13,851 nt of DNA from JAFGED01 sp964551295. GTDB lineage: Bacteria > Chloroflexota > Anaerolineae > B4-G1. The stretch is taken from assembly GCA_964551295.1 (NCBI GenBank), contig CAZKDJ010000110.1:1-13851 (forward strand), written 5' to 3'. The stretch's first letter is position 1. Every line of letters begins with the position of its first letter. Of this stretch, positions 1 to 6,681 are shown one piece after another. The notes beneath the pieces were generated by a model. It had not been told where the DNA came from. It worked only from the letters and a program-made list of their open reading frames with translations, and did no database searches. Made by a program: the position numbers and the translations under genes.

Positions 1-1
1 T

Positions 2-2776
2 GGAGCGGACAACTTCAGTTACGTGGTGACGGACGGGGTACTCACCGATACGGCGATGGTGACAGTGACGGTGACGCCGGTCGTGACCGCGTGTGAACTT
101 TATCCGATCGCTCTGAACATAGAGACGCTCGACGGTGTGCAGGTGGGCGGGGAGATAGAGGACATCTACAACGGCGGTGGTCCTGGAAACTTTGGCTGGC
201 TAAGCTGGACGGGCAATCCGAGTGTGCCCACTTTGGTGCAGAGCCTCACACCTCCTGGCGATAGTTACACGTACGTGAATCCCTACAACCCTGCCGACAA
301 CACGCTCTCGGTAGGGGACTGGGTGTATGGTAAGCCCGGTGTTAGCAACAGCAAGCCGGTGCGTGATGCATTGGATACGCTGAAAGACTATGTCATCACC
401 GTGCCGGTTTGGGGCTTGGCGGATGCTCAAGGTGGCAATTTGAAGTATCACATAGCCGGATTTGCTGACATTCAGATCACTAGCTACCAGCTTTCAGGTC
501 GTGACCGCATCTCGGCGATCTTTTTGGGATACAGGGCTTGTGGCGAGCAGTGCGAGGATGCCCTCCCTGTCGATCTCTTGTACGTGCTCGACGTCTCTGG
601 AAGCATGGACGGGTCCTATCACGGGATGGGGACCAAGCTGGGGGCAGCCAAGCAGGCGATTCTGACATTGAGCAAATGGGTAGGATTGCAGGATAACGGC
701 AGCCGTGTGGCCTTGCTGACGTTCCAAGGAGATGGGCAGGGACATGGTTATCCGCCCATTTATCCCACAGATATCCAACTGGTTTCGGAATTCACGACGG
801 ACACCGTGGCATTCGAGGCCATCGTTACGGGGATAGATGCGTCGGGTAGCACGCCGACGGCTGCGGCGCTGGAGGAGGTAGCCGATTGGTTACCGGGTGC
901 TGTGGATGCTGATCACCAGGTGGTCGTCATTCTGATCTCTGACGGCGTGCCGACGGTGGATCTGGATCTGCATGGGTTCGCGGATCAGTATGTGCAGATG
1001 ATCAGCCTGTACGATTTCTATGGAGAGTTTCGCACGCCGGATGCGGTGCGCAGTAGCGGATGGTACTATGGGGCGTATGGAGAGAGAGCTGGGGAGCCCC
1101 TGGCCGACGCGATGTTGGGCATTGAACATCTAAAGGTCGAGATGCCGGATGCAGTGGTGCATACGATAGCCGTGCAGGCAGAGTATGGGGGGATCTTTAA
1201 TGACGATATTTTGCAGTACGTCGCCGCTCATGGTGATGGGGAGTTCTTTACAGCCTGGGATACACTAGAGTTGGTCAATGCGTTGCAACAAGCCTACGTG
1301 AATAGTGTCTGCGGTTCGGATTTGGGGAGCGGTGTGCCAGAGGCGGACGACGACAGCGCGATGACGGAAGAGGGCACGGCGGTAACGATCGACGTGCTGG
1401 GCAACGACAGCGACGTGGACGGCGATACACTCTCCGTCGACTCGGTGACGCAGGGTGCGCACGGCAGCGCGGTGAACAACGGGACGGATGTGACGTACAC
1501 GCCGAGTGTGGACTACTGCGGCGGGGATAGCTTCGACTACGTCGTCACGGACGGCGTGCTGACGGACACGGCCACCGTGGTCGTGACGGTTACCTGCGTC
1601 AATGACGCGCCGGAGGCGGAGGACGACGCCGTGACGACGGCAGTGGATACGGCGGTAACGATCGATGTGCTGGCGAACGATGGCGACGTGGATGGTGATA
1701 GCTTGAGCGTTGACTCAGTGGTGCAAGGTTCGCACGGCTCCGTGGTGAACAATGGGACGGATGTGACTTACACACCAGATGCGGATTATAGCGGCGTGGA
1801 TAACTTTGCCTATGTCGTGACGGACGGAGTGTTGACCGACACGGCGACGGTGAATGTGATCGTGAGTCCGACCGCTGCCTCGCTGGCCTGTCTCCATGCC
1901 TCCGAGTACATCGACGTACGGGATCGGGCCGTCGTTATGGCGGATGTCTGCGGCGGCAGGTACCTAAAGTTGAGCGCCGACGCGCGGATCGAGGGGGATG
2001 TCATCGTTGATGGCAACGCCTTTCTGCGCTCGCGGGCGCGGGTGACGGGAGACGTGACGCTGGCGGGTAGCTTGCGAGAACAAACAGACGTGGTGATTGA
2101 TGGGACCCTTGAAGAGGGGGCTACAGTCACCTTGCCGGATATTCCCGTGAAGGATGTGTCTTATGGGTCGCACAGTGTGACTGTGAAGAATGGGCAGCAC
2201 GAGACCTGGGCACCCGGAGACTATAGGGATGGTAAGGTGCGCGCACGAGGCTCCGTGGTGCTCACAGCAGGCACGTATAACTTTCGCAGGCTCGAGATCG
2301 AGCCGAACGCGGAGTTGATCCTGGACACGACTGGTGGCGAGGTCGTCGTGAACGTCGACAGGCAGCTCGAGTTTGGGGATCGCTCTCTGATCAGCACAGA
2401 AGGAGATGGACCTGTCACGTTCTATACCAACAGCAGGAGGACGTTGAGGATCGGTACCGACGTGACGTTCCGAGGTGCCATCGTCGCGCCGTATGCGAGG
2501 GTTCATGTGTTCTCTCGCGCAGAGGTCAACTGTTGCATCGCCGCGAGGCGAATTATCATCGCGCCCGACACGACCATGAATCCTTCTCGTGGGGAAGGCG
2601 CTACAGTTGGCTGGCCCAATTCGATGGCGGCAGCAGAAGGGTCTGGGAATCCCTTGGCAAAGGTGGGTATGGTGGACCTCAGCTATCTCTCAATGGCGAT
2701 GGTCGTTGGGCTTTTTCTGCAAAAGAATAGAGCCGGTCTGAGGAAGTATGGAACACGGCGAAAGAAAAAGAGTTGA
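2..2776 (+). CDS. Surface protein with tandem-95 repeats and vWA domain (5' partial)
   Basis: The frame is open to the left edge. The first codons (GADNFSYVVTDG) match the end of the same repeat found twice later, so the true start lies outside the window and the GTG at 23 is not a start. Order of parts: end of a tandem-95/cadherin-like repeat (2-79); a beta-rich domain with NFGWLSWTG and GDWVYGKPG motifs (about 92-550), which I associate with TadG-like pilus-related proteins; a vWA domain with the MIDAS pieces DVSGSM (590-607), a later SGSTPT, and SDGVPT near 941; two tandem-95 repeats (1343-1870) rich in DVDGD, probably calcium-binding; then a beta-solenoid-like region (about 1900-2600). 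The C-terminus has one short hydrophobic segment (SYLSMAMVVGLFLQ) followed by a basic tail ending RRKKKS, which suggests an outward-facing, membrane-anchored adhesin. Family assignment of the domains is firm for vWA and tandem-95, weaker for the others. Confidence 0.85.
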   Translation, partial: GADNFSYVVTDGVLTDTAMVTVTVTPVVTACELYPIALNIETLDGVQVGGEIEDIYNGGGPGNFGWLSWTGNPSVPTLVQSLTPPGDSYTYVNPYNPADNTLSVGDWVYGKPGVSNSKPVRDALDTLKDYVITVPVWGLADAQGGNLKYHIAGFADIQITSYQLSGRDRISAIFLGYRACGEQCEDALPVDLLYVLDVSGSMDGSYHGMGTKLGAAKQAILTLSKWVGLQDNGSRVALLTFQGDGQGHGYPPIYPTDIQLVSEFTTDTVAFEAIVTGIDASGSTPTAAALEEVADWLPGAVDADHQVVVILISDGVPTVDLDLHGFADQYVQMISLYDFYGEFRTPDAVRSSGWYYGAYGERAGEPLADAMLGIEHLKVEMPDAVVHTIAVQAEYGGIFNDDILQYVAAHGDGEFFTAWDTLELVNALQQAYVNSVCGSDLGSGVPEADDDSAMTEEGTAVTIDVLGNDSDVDGDTLSVDSVTQGAHGSAVNNGTDVTYTPSVDYCGGDSFDYVVTDGVLTDTATVVVTVTCVNDAPEAEDDAVTTAVDTAVTIDVLANDGDVDGDSLSVDSVVQGSHGSVVNNGTDVTYTPDADYSGVDNFAYVVTDGVLTDTATVNVIVSPTAASLACLHASEYIDVRDRAVVMADVCGGRYLKLSADARIEGDVIVDGNAFLRSRARVTGDVTLAGSLREQTDVVIDGTLEEGATVTLPDIPVKDVSYGSHSVTVKNGQHETWAPGDYRDGKVRARGSVVLTAGTYNFRRLEIEPNAELILDTTGGEVVVNVDRQLEFGDRSLISTEGDGPVTFYTNSRRTLRIGTDVTFRGAIVAPYARVHVFSRAEVNCCIAARRIIIAPDTTMNPSRGEGATVGWPNSMAAAEGSGNPLAKVGMVDLSYLSMAMVVGLFLQKNRAGLRKYGTRRKKKS
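1343..1870 (+). repeat. Two tandem-95 / cadherin-like coding repeats
   Basis: Two coding repeats begin at 1343 and 1616, a period of 273 bases or 91 residues. Both carry TAVTIDVL, NDxDVDGD, NNGTDVTYTP and YVVTDGVLTDTAT. A third, partial copy opens the window (2-79), so the vWA and TadG-like parts sit inside a repeat series. Long identical nucleotide stretches, for example around VTIDVL, suggest recent duplication or homogenisation. Confidence 0.85.
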
Positions 2777-2806
2777 GGCGCATTACGTTATCAAGGAGGT
2801 TGGGTT

Positions 2807-3142
2807 GTGAGTACGATGGGCAAATACTGCAAGGCCTACCATTTAAAAGCGCTGCGCGCGTTCAGTGGTTGGAGCGAGAAGGCGGAGAATGCCAGGCGGG
2901 AGACAGAGACGGAGGATGGCAAAGAGGTTGAAGTCGTTCGAGAACTTACCGATGATGCCATCGTCTACGTGCAGGAAAACTATGTGGTCACCGATGGCAT
3001 TTTCAAGGATGAGAATATTCTCTTCGATGACGTGACGCCAGAGTGGATCGCGTATTGCCAGGAGGAGCTAGCGTTCGAGATTCCCGAGTACGCGCGTAAT
3101 GAACTCGATCCCGTTGAAGCTAAGGGCGAACAGACTGGATGA
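2807..3142 (+). CDS. Small conserved-looking protein, unknown function, first gene of MbtH operon
   Basis: An acidic, soluble 111-residue protein with no signal peptide or membrane segment. The GTG at 2807 is chosen over the ATG at 2816 because a near-perfect ribosome binding site, AAGGAGG (2793-2799), ends 7 bases before it. The body contains MGKYCKAY near the N-terminus and a well-formed stretch VQENYVVTDGIFKDENILF followed by VTPEWIAYC, which reads as a folded domain. It opens a run of overlapping genes (stop overlaps the 3139 ATG by ATGA) that leads into MbtH and a thioesterase, so a role in non-ribosomal peptide metabolism is inferred from context. I have a general impression that similar proteins occur near NRPS genes but cannot name a family. 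Confidence 0.8.
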   Translation: MSTMGKYCKAYHLKALRAFSGWSEKAENARRETETEDGKEVEVVRELTDDAIVYVQENYVVTDGIFKDENILFDDVTPEWIAYCQEELAFEIPEYARNELDPVEAKGEQTG

Positions 3143-3143
3143 C

Positions 3144-3149
3144 GGAGGG
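3144..3149 (+). promoter_or_regulatory. Ribosome binding site deciding the start at 3157
   Basis: GGAGGG lies 7 bases before the ATG at 3157. The earlier in-frame ATG at 3139 has no comparable site, although it overlaps the previous stop. Confidence 0.55.
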
Positions 3150-3156
3150 AAATCTG

Positions 3157-3477
3157 ATGGATGAACTGGTGCAGCGGCTGGCTGAGGGAGATCATCCCGT
3201 GGTCACACGCCGGGCAGAGTCGGTCGAGGAATTGAAGCAGAGCATCGACCGAGGTTACGTCCTGGTCACGTTCACAGATACGCGCGGCGGGACAGAACTA
3301 GGTGTCAGGCTCGATGATGCGCTTACTGATTTGAGTGGCGCGGATTTCGAGCAGGGCGATGGCAGTGTTCACCTCGCCGGTAATCTAACGCTCAACTATG
3401 TCAAAGTGCGCTGCGTGGCCGATATCGACCTGGCGACTTTGCAGGGCAAGGGACATCTTGAAATCTTGGAGGAGTAG
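3157..3477 (+). CDS. Small conserved-looking protein of unknown function beside MbtH
   Basis: A 106-residue acidic protein starting MDELVQRLAEGDHPVV. The start at 3157 is preferred for its ribosome binding site; a start at 3139 would add six residues (MTEGNL) and overlap the upstream stop by four bases. Visible features are an N-terminal helix, then a beta-rich part with FTDTRGGTELGVRLDD and a strongly patterned GNLTLNYVKVRCVADIDL before a C-terminal GKGHLEIL. No catalytic motif, signal peptide or membrane segment is evident. It ends 6 bases before the mbtH-like start, so the two are almost certainly co-transcribed. Function is unknown; a scaffold or accessory role in peptide biosynthesis is inference from position only. 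Confidence 0.8.
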   Translation: MDELVQRLAEGDHPVVTRRAESVEELKQSIDRGYVLVTFTDTRGGTELGVRLDDALTDLSGADFEQGDGSVHLAGNLTLNYVKVRCVADIDLATLQGKGHLEILEE

Positions 3478-3483
3478 GGCGGT

Positions 3484-3726
3484 ATGTACAGAGATGAACA
3501 AGAAGACACAACGATCTACAAGGTCGTCGTGAATCACGAGGAACAGTACTCCATTTGGCCCGCGCATCGGGAACTGCCGCTTGGTTGGCGTGGGGTCGGG
3601 AAAGAAGGGCTGAAGGATGAGTGTCTGGCCTACATCGAAGAGGTGTGGACCGATATGCGGCCACTGAGCCTGCGGAAAACGATGGAGGAAATGGAGCGGC
3701 AGAAGACCCAGCAAGCAGAGCGATGA
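3484..3726 (+). CDS. MbtH-like protein (NRPS adenylation-domain activator)
   Basis: MbtH-like proteins bind adenylation domains of non-ribosomal peptide synthetases and are needed for their folding or activity. This 80-residue protein has the family signature: N17, E19, Q21, S23 and WP (25-26) in NHEEQYSIWP; the P-x-GW element (32-35); and WTDMRP (55-60) followed by LSLR. The usual length is about 60-80 residues, so it is complete, with a slightly long charged tail (EEMERQKTQQAER). A GGAGGAG ribosome binding site (3468-3474) is 9 bases upstream. Its stop overlaps the thioesterase start (ATGA), a hallmark of translational coupling. No adenylation domain is encoded in the window, so its partner must lie elsewhere. 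Confidence 0.95.
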   Translation: MYRDEQEDTTIYKVVVNHEEQYSIWPAHRELPLGWRGVGKEGLKDECLAYIEEVWTDMRPLSLRKTMEEMERQKTQQAER

Positions 3727-4535
3727 AAGAGTGGGTGACGTATCCCCGGCCAAACCCGGATGCCCCTCTGCGGCTGTTCTGCTTCCCGTACGCGGGCGGA
3801 GGGGCTTCTGTGTTCTATTCTTGGGCGGAGGGTTTGCCTTCCAAAGTGGAGTTGTGCCCGATTCAGTTACCGGGCCGAGAGAGTCGGTTGAGTGAGCCGC
3901 CGTTTACCCGGTTGTTGCCTCTGGCGCAGACTTTGGCGCTTGCTATTCGACCTCATTTGGATAAACCGTTCGCCTTTTTCGGGCACAGTATGGGGGCGAC
4001 GGTTGCCTTTGAACTTGCGCGCCGATTGCGCGAGCAAGACGGGCCAACACCGCTGTGTCTGATCGTTTCGGGTAGCCGGGCGCCACATTTACCGGACCTG
4101 AGTTCGCCGATTCATCACCTGCCAGAGGAAGAATTCATAGCAGGACTCCGGCGCTTTAATGGTACGCCAGACGCGGTGCTGCGGCATGCAGAGTTGCTTC
4201 AACTGTTATTACCTCTTCTGCGAGCCGATTTGGCCGTGCACGAGACGTACGAGTACGTTGCTGGCGAGCCGCTTGAATGCCCTGTCTTTGCCTTGGGCGG
4301 GTATGAAGATGAGTTGGTCGATTGGAAAGGTCTGTCTGCGTGGCAGGAGCAGACGAGAGGGCCGTTCGCGCTGCACATGTTCCCAGGCGATCATTTCTTT
4401 CTCCGCAATGCTCAAAAGGATCTTTTACAGACCATATCGCGAGAGCTGACCAAAATCTCGATCCAGCCGACTGGCGTAGGCATGGAGCGTGTGCACGATG
4501 GATCCGGACGGGTGCTGGGAGATTTTTTCTTCTGA
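3723..4535 (+). CDS. Type II thioesterase (alpha/beta hydrolase) of NRPS/PKS type
   Basis: Stand-alone type II thioesterases remove misprimed or stalled acyl groups from carrier proteins of NRPS and PKS assembly lines. From the ATG at 3723, which overlaps the mbtH-like stop, the protein has 270 residues. It shows the family N-terminus FCFPYAGGG (19-27), the PIQLPGRESRL element, the nucleophile elbow GHSMG (87-91, Ser89), the acid Asp196 in ALGGYEDELV and His224 in FPGDHFFL, giving a complete catalytic triad. The open frame extends upstream to 3621, but only the coupled ATG fits the family. The last 25 or so residues after TISREL look non-conserved. Context with MbtH strongly supports the NRPS role. 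Confidence 0.93.
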   Translation: MKEWVTYPRPNPDAPLRLFCFPYAGGGASVFYSWAEGLPSKVELCPIQLPGRESRLSEPPFTRLLPLAQTLALAIRPHLDKPFAFFGHSMGATVAFELARRLREQDGPTPLCLIVSGSRAPHLPDLSSPIHHLPEEEFIAGLRRFNGTPDAVLRHAELLQLLLPLLRADLAVHETYEYVAGEPLECPVFALGGYEDELVDWKGLSAWQEQTRGPFALHMFPGDHFFLRNAQKDLLQTISRELTKISIQPTGVGMERVHDGSGRVLGDFFF

Positions 4536-4739
4536 TCTGGCTCTACCCGTCTCCACCTATAACAAACGGCCATCGCCGTCATCGATTGGAAGAAAACGCT
4601 CTCGGACCGCCCAATTGACCAGGAGGATGAAGAAGCAAGGCAGGTCTGCTCAGCCCTGGCTGCAATCGATGACTCTACGGAATTCCACGAAATAATCGCC
4701 CTTTGCAGGGAATTCAACAACCAACAGAAGGGTAACTAG
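4498..4739 (+). pseudogene. Possible small gene broken by a single-base frameshift
   Basis: The 200-base gap between the thioesterase and the next gene holds a plausible coding segment split over two frames. An ATG at 4498, with GGAG ten bases upstream, reads MDPDGCWEIFSSDLALPVST to the AACAAAC run at 4561-4567. There a loss of one A would move the frame to a second open stretch (4563-4736) reading TAIAVIDWKKTLSDRPIDQE and ending with CREFNNQQKGN. The second stretch has no start codon of its own but ends in TAG only two bases before the next gene, as in a real operon. The joined product would be about 80 residues, acidic, and unrecognised. It could be a sequencing error, a true mutation, a programmed slip or chance. 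Confidence 0.35.
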
Positions 4740-4741
4740 CA

Positions 4742-5074
4742 ATGGATACGCACATGGGGCTGCTGCTCGTGTCTGGCGTGTTCTGGGTGGCGACGTATGC
4801 CCTGATCATCAAGCGTGGATTCCAGGAAAAGACGTTCGGAATGCCACTCGTTGCGCTCTGCGCGAATATCTCCTGGGAGTTCATCTTTGGGTTTGTGTGG
4901 CAGCACCCCGTGCCATACCGGTATACCAACATGGTCTGGTTCGCGTTCGACGCGGTAATCCTGATCCAGACGTTGAGATTCTGGAGAAACGAGTTCCCGG
5001 ATCTATCGAGCAAGGTTTTCTATCCCAATCATACCCCCAGATGTCATAGTGTGCATCTGGGACGATTGGTTTAG
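4742..5074 (+). CDS. Truncated Pyr4-family-like membrane terpene cyclase (N-terminal half)
   Basis: The first 86 residues resemble the N-terminal half of Pyr4/PaxB-type integral-membrane terpene cyclases, which cyclise prenyl chains in meroterpenoid and indole-terpenoid pathways; bacterial members exist. Three membrane helices are visible (about 6-23, 33-53 and 64-81). Between helix 1 and 2 is KRGFQEKTFGMP, and helix 2 holds ANISWEF with Glu46 at the place of the family's catalytic Glu. After RNEFP the sequence turns polar and stops at residue 110, whereas the family normally has about seven helices and over 200 residues, so the second half with the catalytic Asp is missing. No good continuation is seen in other frames before the next gene. 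Likely a deletion remnant; the similarity is from recognition, not a search. Confidence 0.6.
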   Translation: MDTHMGLLLVSGVFWVATYALIIKRGFQEKTFGMPLVALCANISWEFIFGFVWQHPVPYRYTNMVWFAFDAVILIQTLRFWRNEFPDLSSKVFYPNHTPRCHSVHLGRLV

Positions 5075-5152
5075 ATGTTTGTGTGTTGTCAGCCGGTCTG
5101 CTGGCCCGGCCACAGTAGTGCAACATCAAATCAGGCGTGAGAGGGAGGATGT

Positions 5153-5959
5153 ATGTCGAGTGATCAATTGCAGGAAGAGGGTAAACGGTCCCTGTTCAAA
5201 CTTTTGTGGGGCGGACTTTTCAAGCCTCGAGAAACCTTTGCTTACCTCAAGGATTATCGAAAAAGAGCGTGGTGGATCCCGGCGATCCTGATTCTCATCC
5301 TGGCAGTCGCGCCTTTGATCGCCGGCAGTGTCGTGGCGAGCCGACAGGCCGTCGGTTCAATGATGATGGGAAACGAGACTCCAATCTATGCGGAGCAACC
5401 CATCATTGTTGAGGGTGATTTGGATTCGGATATGAAGGGACTGCCACAGCCGCCGGTCTCTCCGTCAGCTATGGGCCCGGGAATTTTCCGGATCGTGGGG
5501 GCGATCCCGGGCACGATCATCGCTTGGTTGATCTGGGGCGTCGCGCTTTATTCGGCTAGTGTTTTCTTGGGGCGCTCGAGCAGCTTTTGGCAAATGTTCC
5601 GTTTGGCCGTCTGGGCGTGGATGCCCTATGCTGTGCGTGGGCTGGTCCAAACGGTCTATATTCTCACGACCGGCGAGCAGATCGTGAACCCTGGATTGGC
5701 CGGATTTGTGGTCGACAAGCGCTCTCCATCCTTGATGCCGGTTGGCCCAGGTCAACTGGCCCTGGCCAGTGCGCTGGGGCACGTCGATATCTATCTTTTC
5801 TGGAATCTGGCCCTGTTCGCGGTTGGGCTGATGGCTTTTACCAATTTGCCACGCAAGAAGGCGCTGCTTGCCGTGTTGGTCATTTGGAGCGTATTGACGC
5901 TGCTGGGCGTCATCCCTGCGGTGCTCGGCGGTGTCTTTGGCCAGTTGGGCGGCATATAA
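5153..5959 (+). CDS. YIP1-family membrane protein
   Basis: A 268-residue integral membrane protein. A cytoplasmic N-terminus with GGLFKPRETFAYL, typical of bacterial YIP1-domain proteins, is followed by a first helix (about 41-63), an outside loop with acidic and proline residues (about 70-110), and four further hydrophobic segments (around 112-140, 145-170, 205-228 and 234-262). The element WAWMPYAVRGLVQTVYIL is characteristic of the family as seen in this kind of bacterium. AGGGAGG (5142-5148) supports the ATG at 5153. It ends 12 bases before the ABC ATPase start, so it is probably the first gene of the ABC operon. Its function is unknown; an accessory role for the transporter is inferred from position. 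The 5075-5152 gap upstream may hold the promoter, but no clear boxes stand out. Confidence 0.85.
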   Translation: MSSDQLQEEGKRSLFKLLWGGLFKPRETFAYLKDYRKRAWWIPAILILILAVAPLIAGSVVASRQAVGSMMMGNETPIYAEQPIIVEGDLDSDMKGLPQPPVSPSAMGPGIFRIVGAIPGTIIAWLIWGVALYSASVFLGRSSSFWQMFRLAVWAWMPYAVRGLVQTVYILTTGEQIVNPGLAGFVVDKRSPSLMPVGPGQLALASALGHVDIYLFWNLALFAVGLMAFTNLPRKKALLAVLVIWSVLTLLGVIPAVLGGVFGQLGGI

Positions 5960-5971
5960 CAGCGGGGTGTG

Positions 5972-6664
5972 ATGCGTACTCACGAACCCATCATTCGCAC
6001 GCGCAATCTGCACCGCGATTTTGTGATGGGCAGCCAGACCGTTCGCGCCCTGGATGGTGTGGACATTGCCATCCAAGACGGGGGTTTCATGGCCGTCCTG
6101 GGGCCTTCGGGCTCTGGCAAGTCCACGCTCCTTCACTTGCTGGGCGGGCTGGATCGTCCTACCGCGGGCGAGATCTGGGTCAACCAGCGCGAGATCACCC
6201 AATTGGATGAGAACGACCTGGCGAATTATCGCGGGCAAAAGGTCGGCTTTGTATTTCAGGCCTTCTATCTCATCCCGACGATGTCCGCTCTGCAAAACGT
6301 CGAATTTCCAATGATCTTTGAACGGGTCCCGCCAGCCTTGCGGCGCGGGCGTGCCCAAGATCTGTTGGAGCGCGTAGGTCTGGGAGACCGAATGACCCAC
6401 AAGCCCATCGAGCTTTCTGGCGGGCAGCAACAGCGAGTGGCCATCGCTCGAGCCCTGGCCAACGATCCCCAGATCATCCTGGCGGACGAGCCGACGGGCA
6501 ATCTGGACACCCAGACCGGCGCCGAGGTTTTGGAGTTACTCAGGCAGCTCAATGAAGAAGAAGAGCGCACGGTCGTCATCGTTTCGCACGATTCGCGAGT
6601 AATGGACTATGCGACACAAGCTGTCTACTTGTTGGACGGCAGGGTCGTCGATCACAGTATTTGA
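5972..6664 (+). CDS. ABC transporter ATP-binding protein, LolD/MacB type
   Basis: A complete 230-residue ATPase subunit that would drive the permease encoded two genes downstream. It has Walker A GPSGSGKST (44-52), a Q-loop in VFQAFYLIPTMSALQNV, the signature LSGGQQQR (148-155), Walker B ILADEP with Asp172-Glu173, the D-loop GNLD, and the switch His in IVSHD. The QNVEFPM pattern after the Q-loop and the TGNLD tail place it in the LolD/MacB/FtsE group, which acts on lipoproteins, peptides, macrolides or cell-wall regulators rather than ordinary small substrates. ATG at 5972 is preferred; a GTG at 5969 is possible but too near the weak GCGGGG site. Its stop overlaps an ATG at 6664 of the next frame. 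Confidence 0.95.
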   Translation: MRTHEPIIRTRNLHRDFVMGSQTVRALDGVDIAIQDGGFMAVLGPSGSGKSTLLHLLGGLDRPTAGEIWVNQREITQLDENDLANYRGQKVGFVFQAFYLIPTMSALQNVEFPMIFERVPPALRRGRAQDLLERVGLGDRMTHKPIELSGGQQQRVAIARALANDPQIILADEPTGNLDTQTGAEVLELLRQLNEEEERTVVIVSHDSRVMDYATQAVYLLDGRVVDHSI

Positions 6665-6681
6665 TGAGGGGGATACTGTAT

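Noticed and set aside
23..25. GTG at 23 as the start of the vWA protein
   Set aside because: The codons before it continue the repeat consensus, so the gene is cut by the window edge.
5091..5110. GCCGG/CCGGC stem before the YIP1 gene as a terminator
   Set aside because: Five base pairs with a long loop and no T-run.
5465..6430. 321-residue open frame on the minus strand
   Set aside because: It is antisense to the YIP1 and ABC ATPase genes, both of which have clear family motifs; its composition (Gln/His/Arg-rich) is typical of an antisense shadow.
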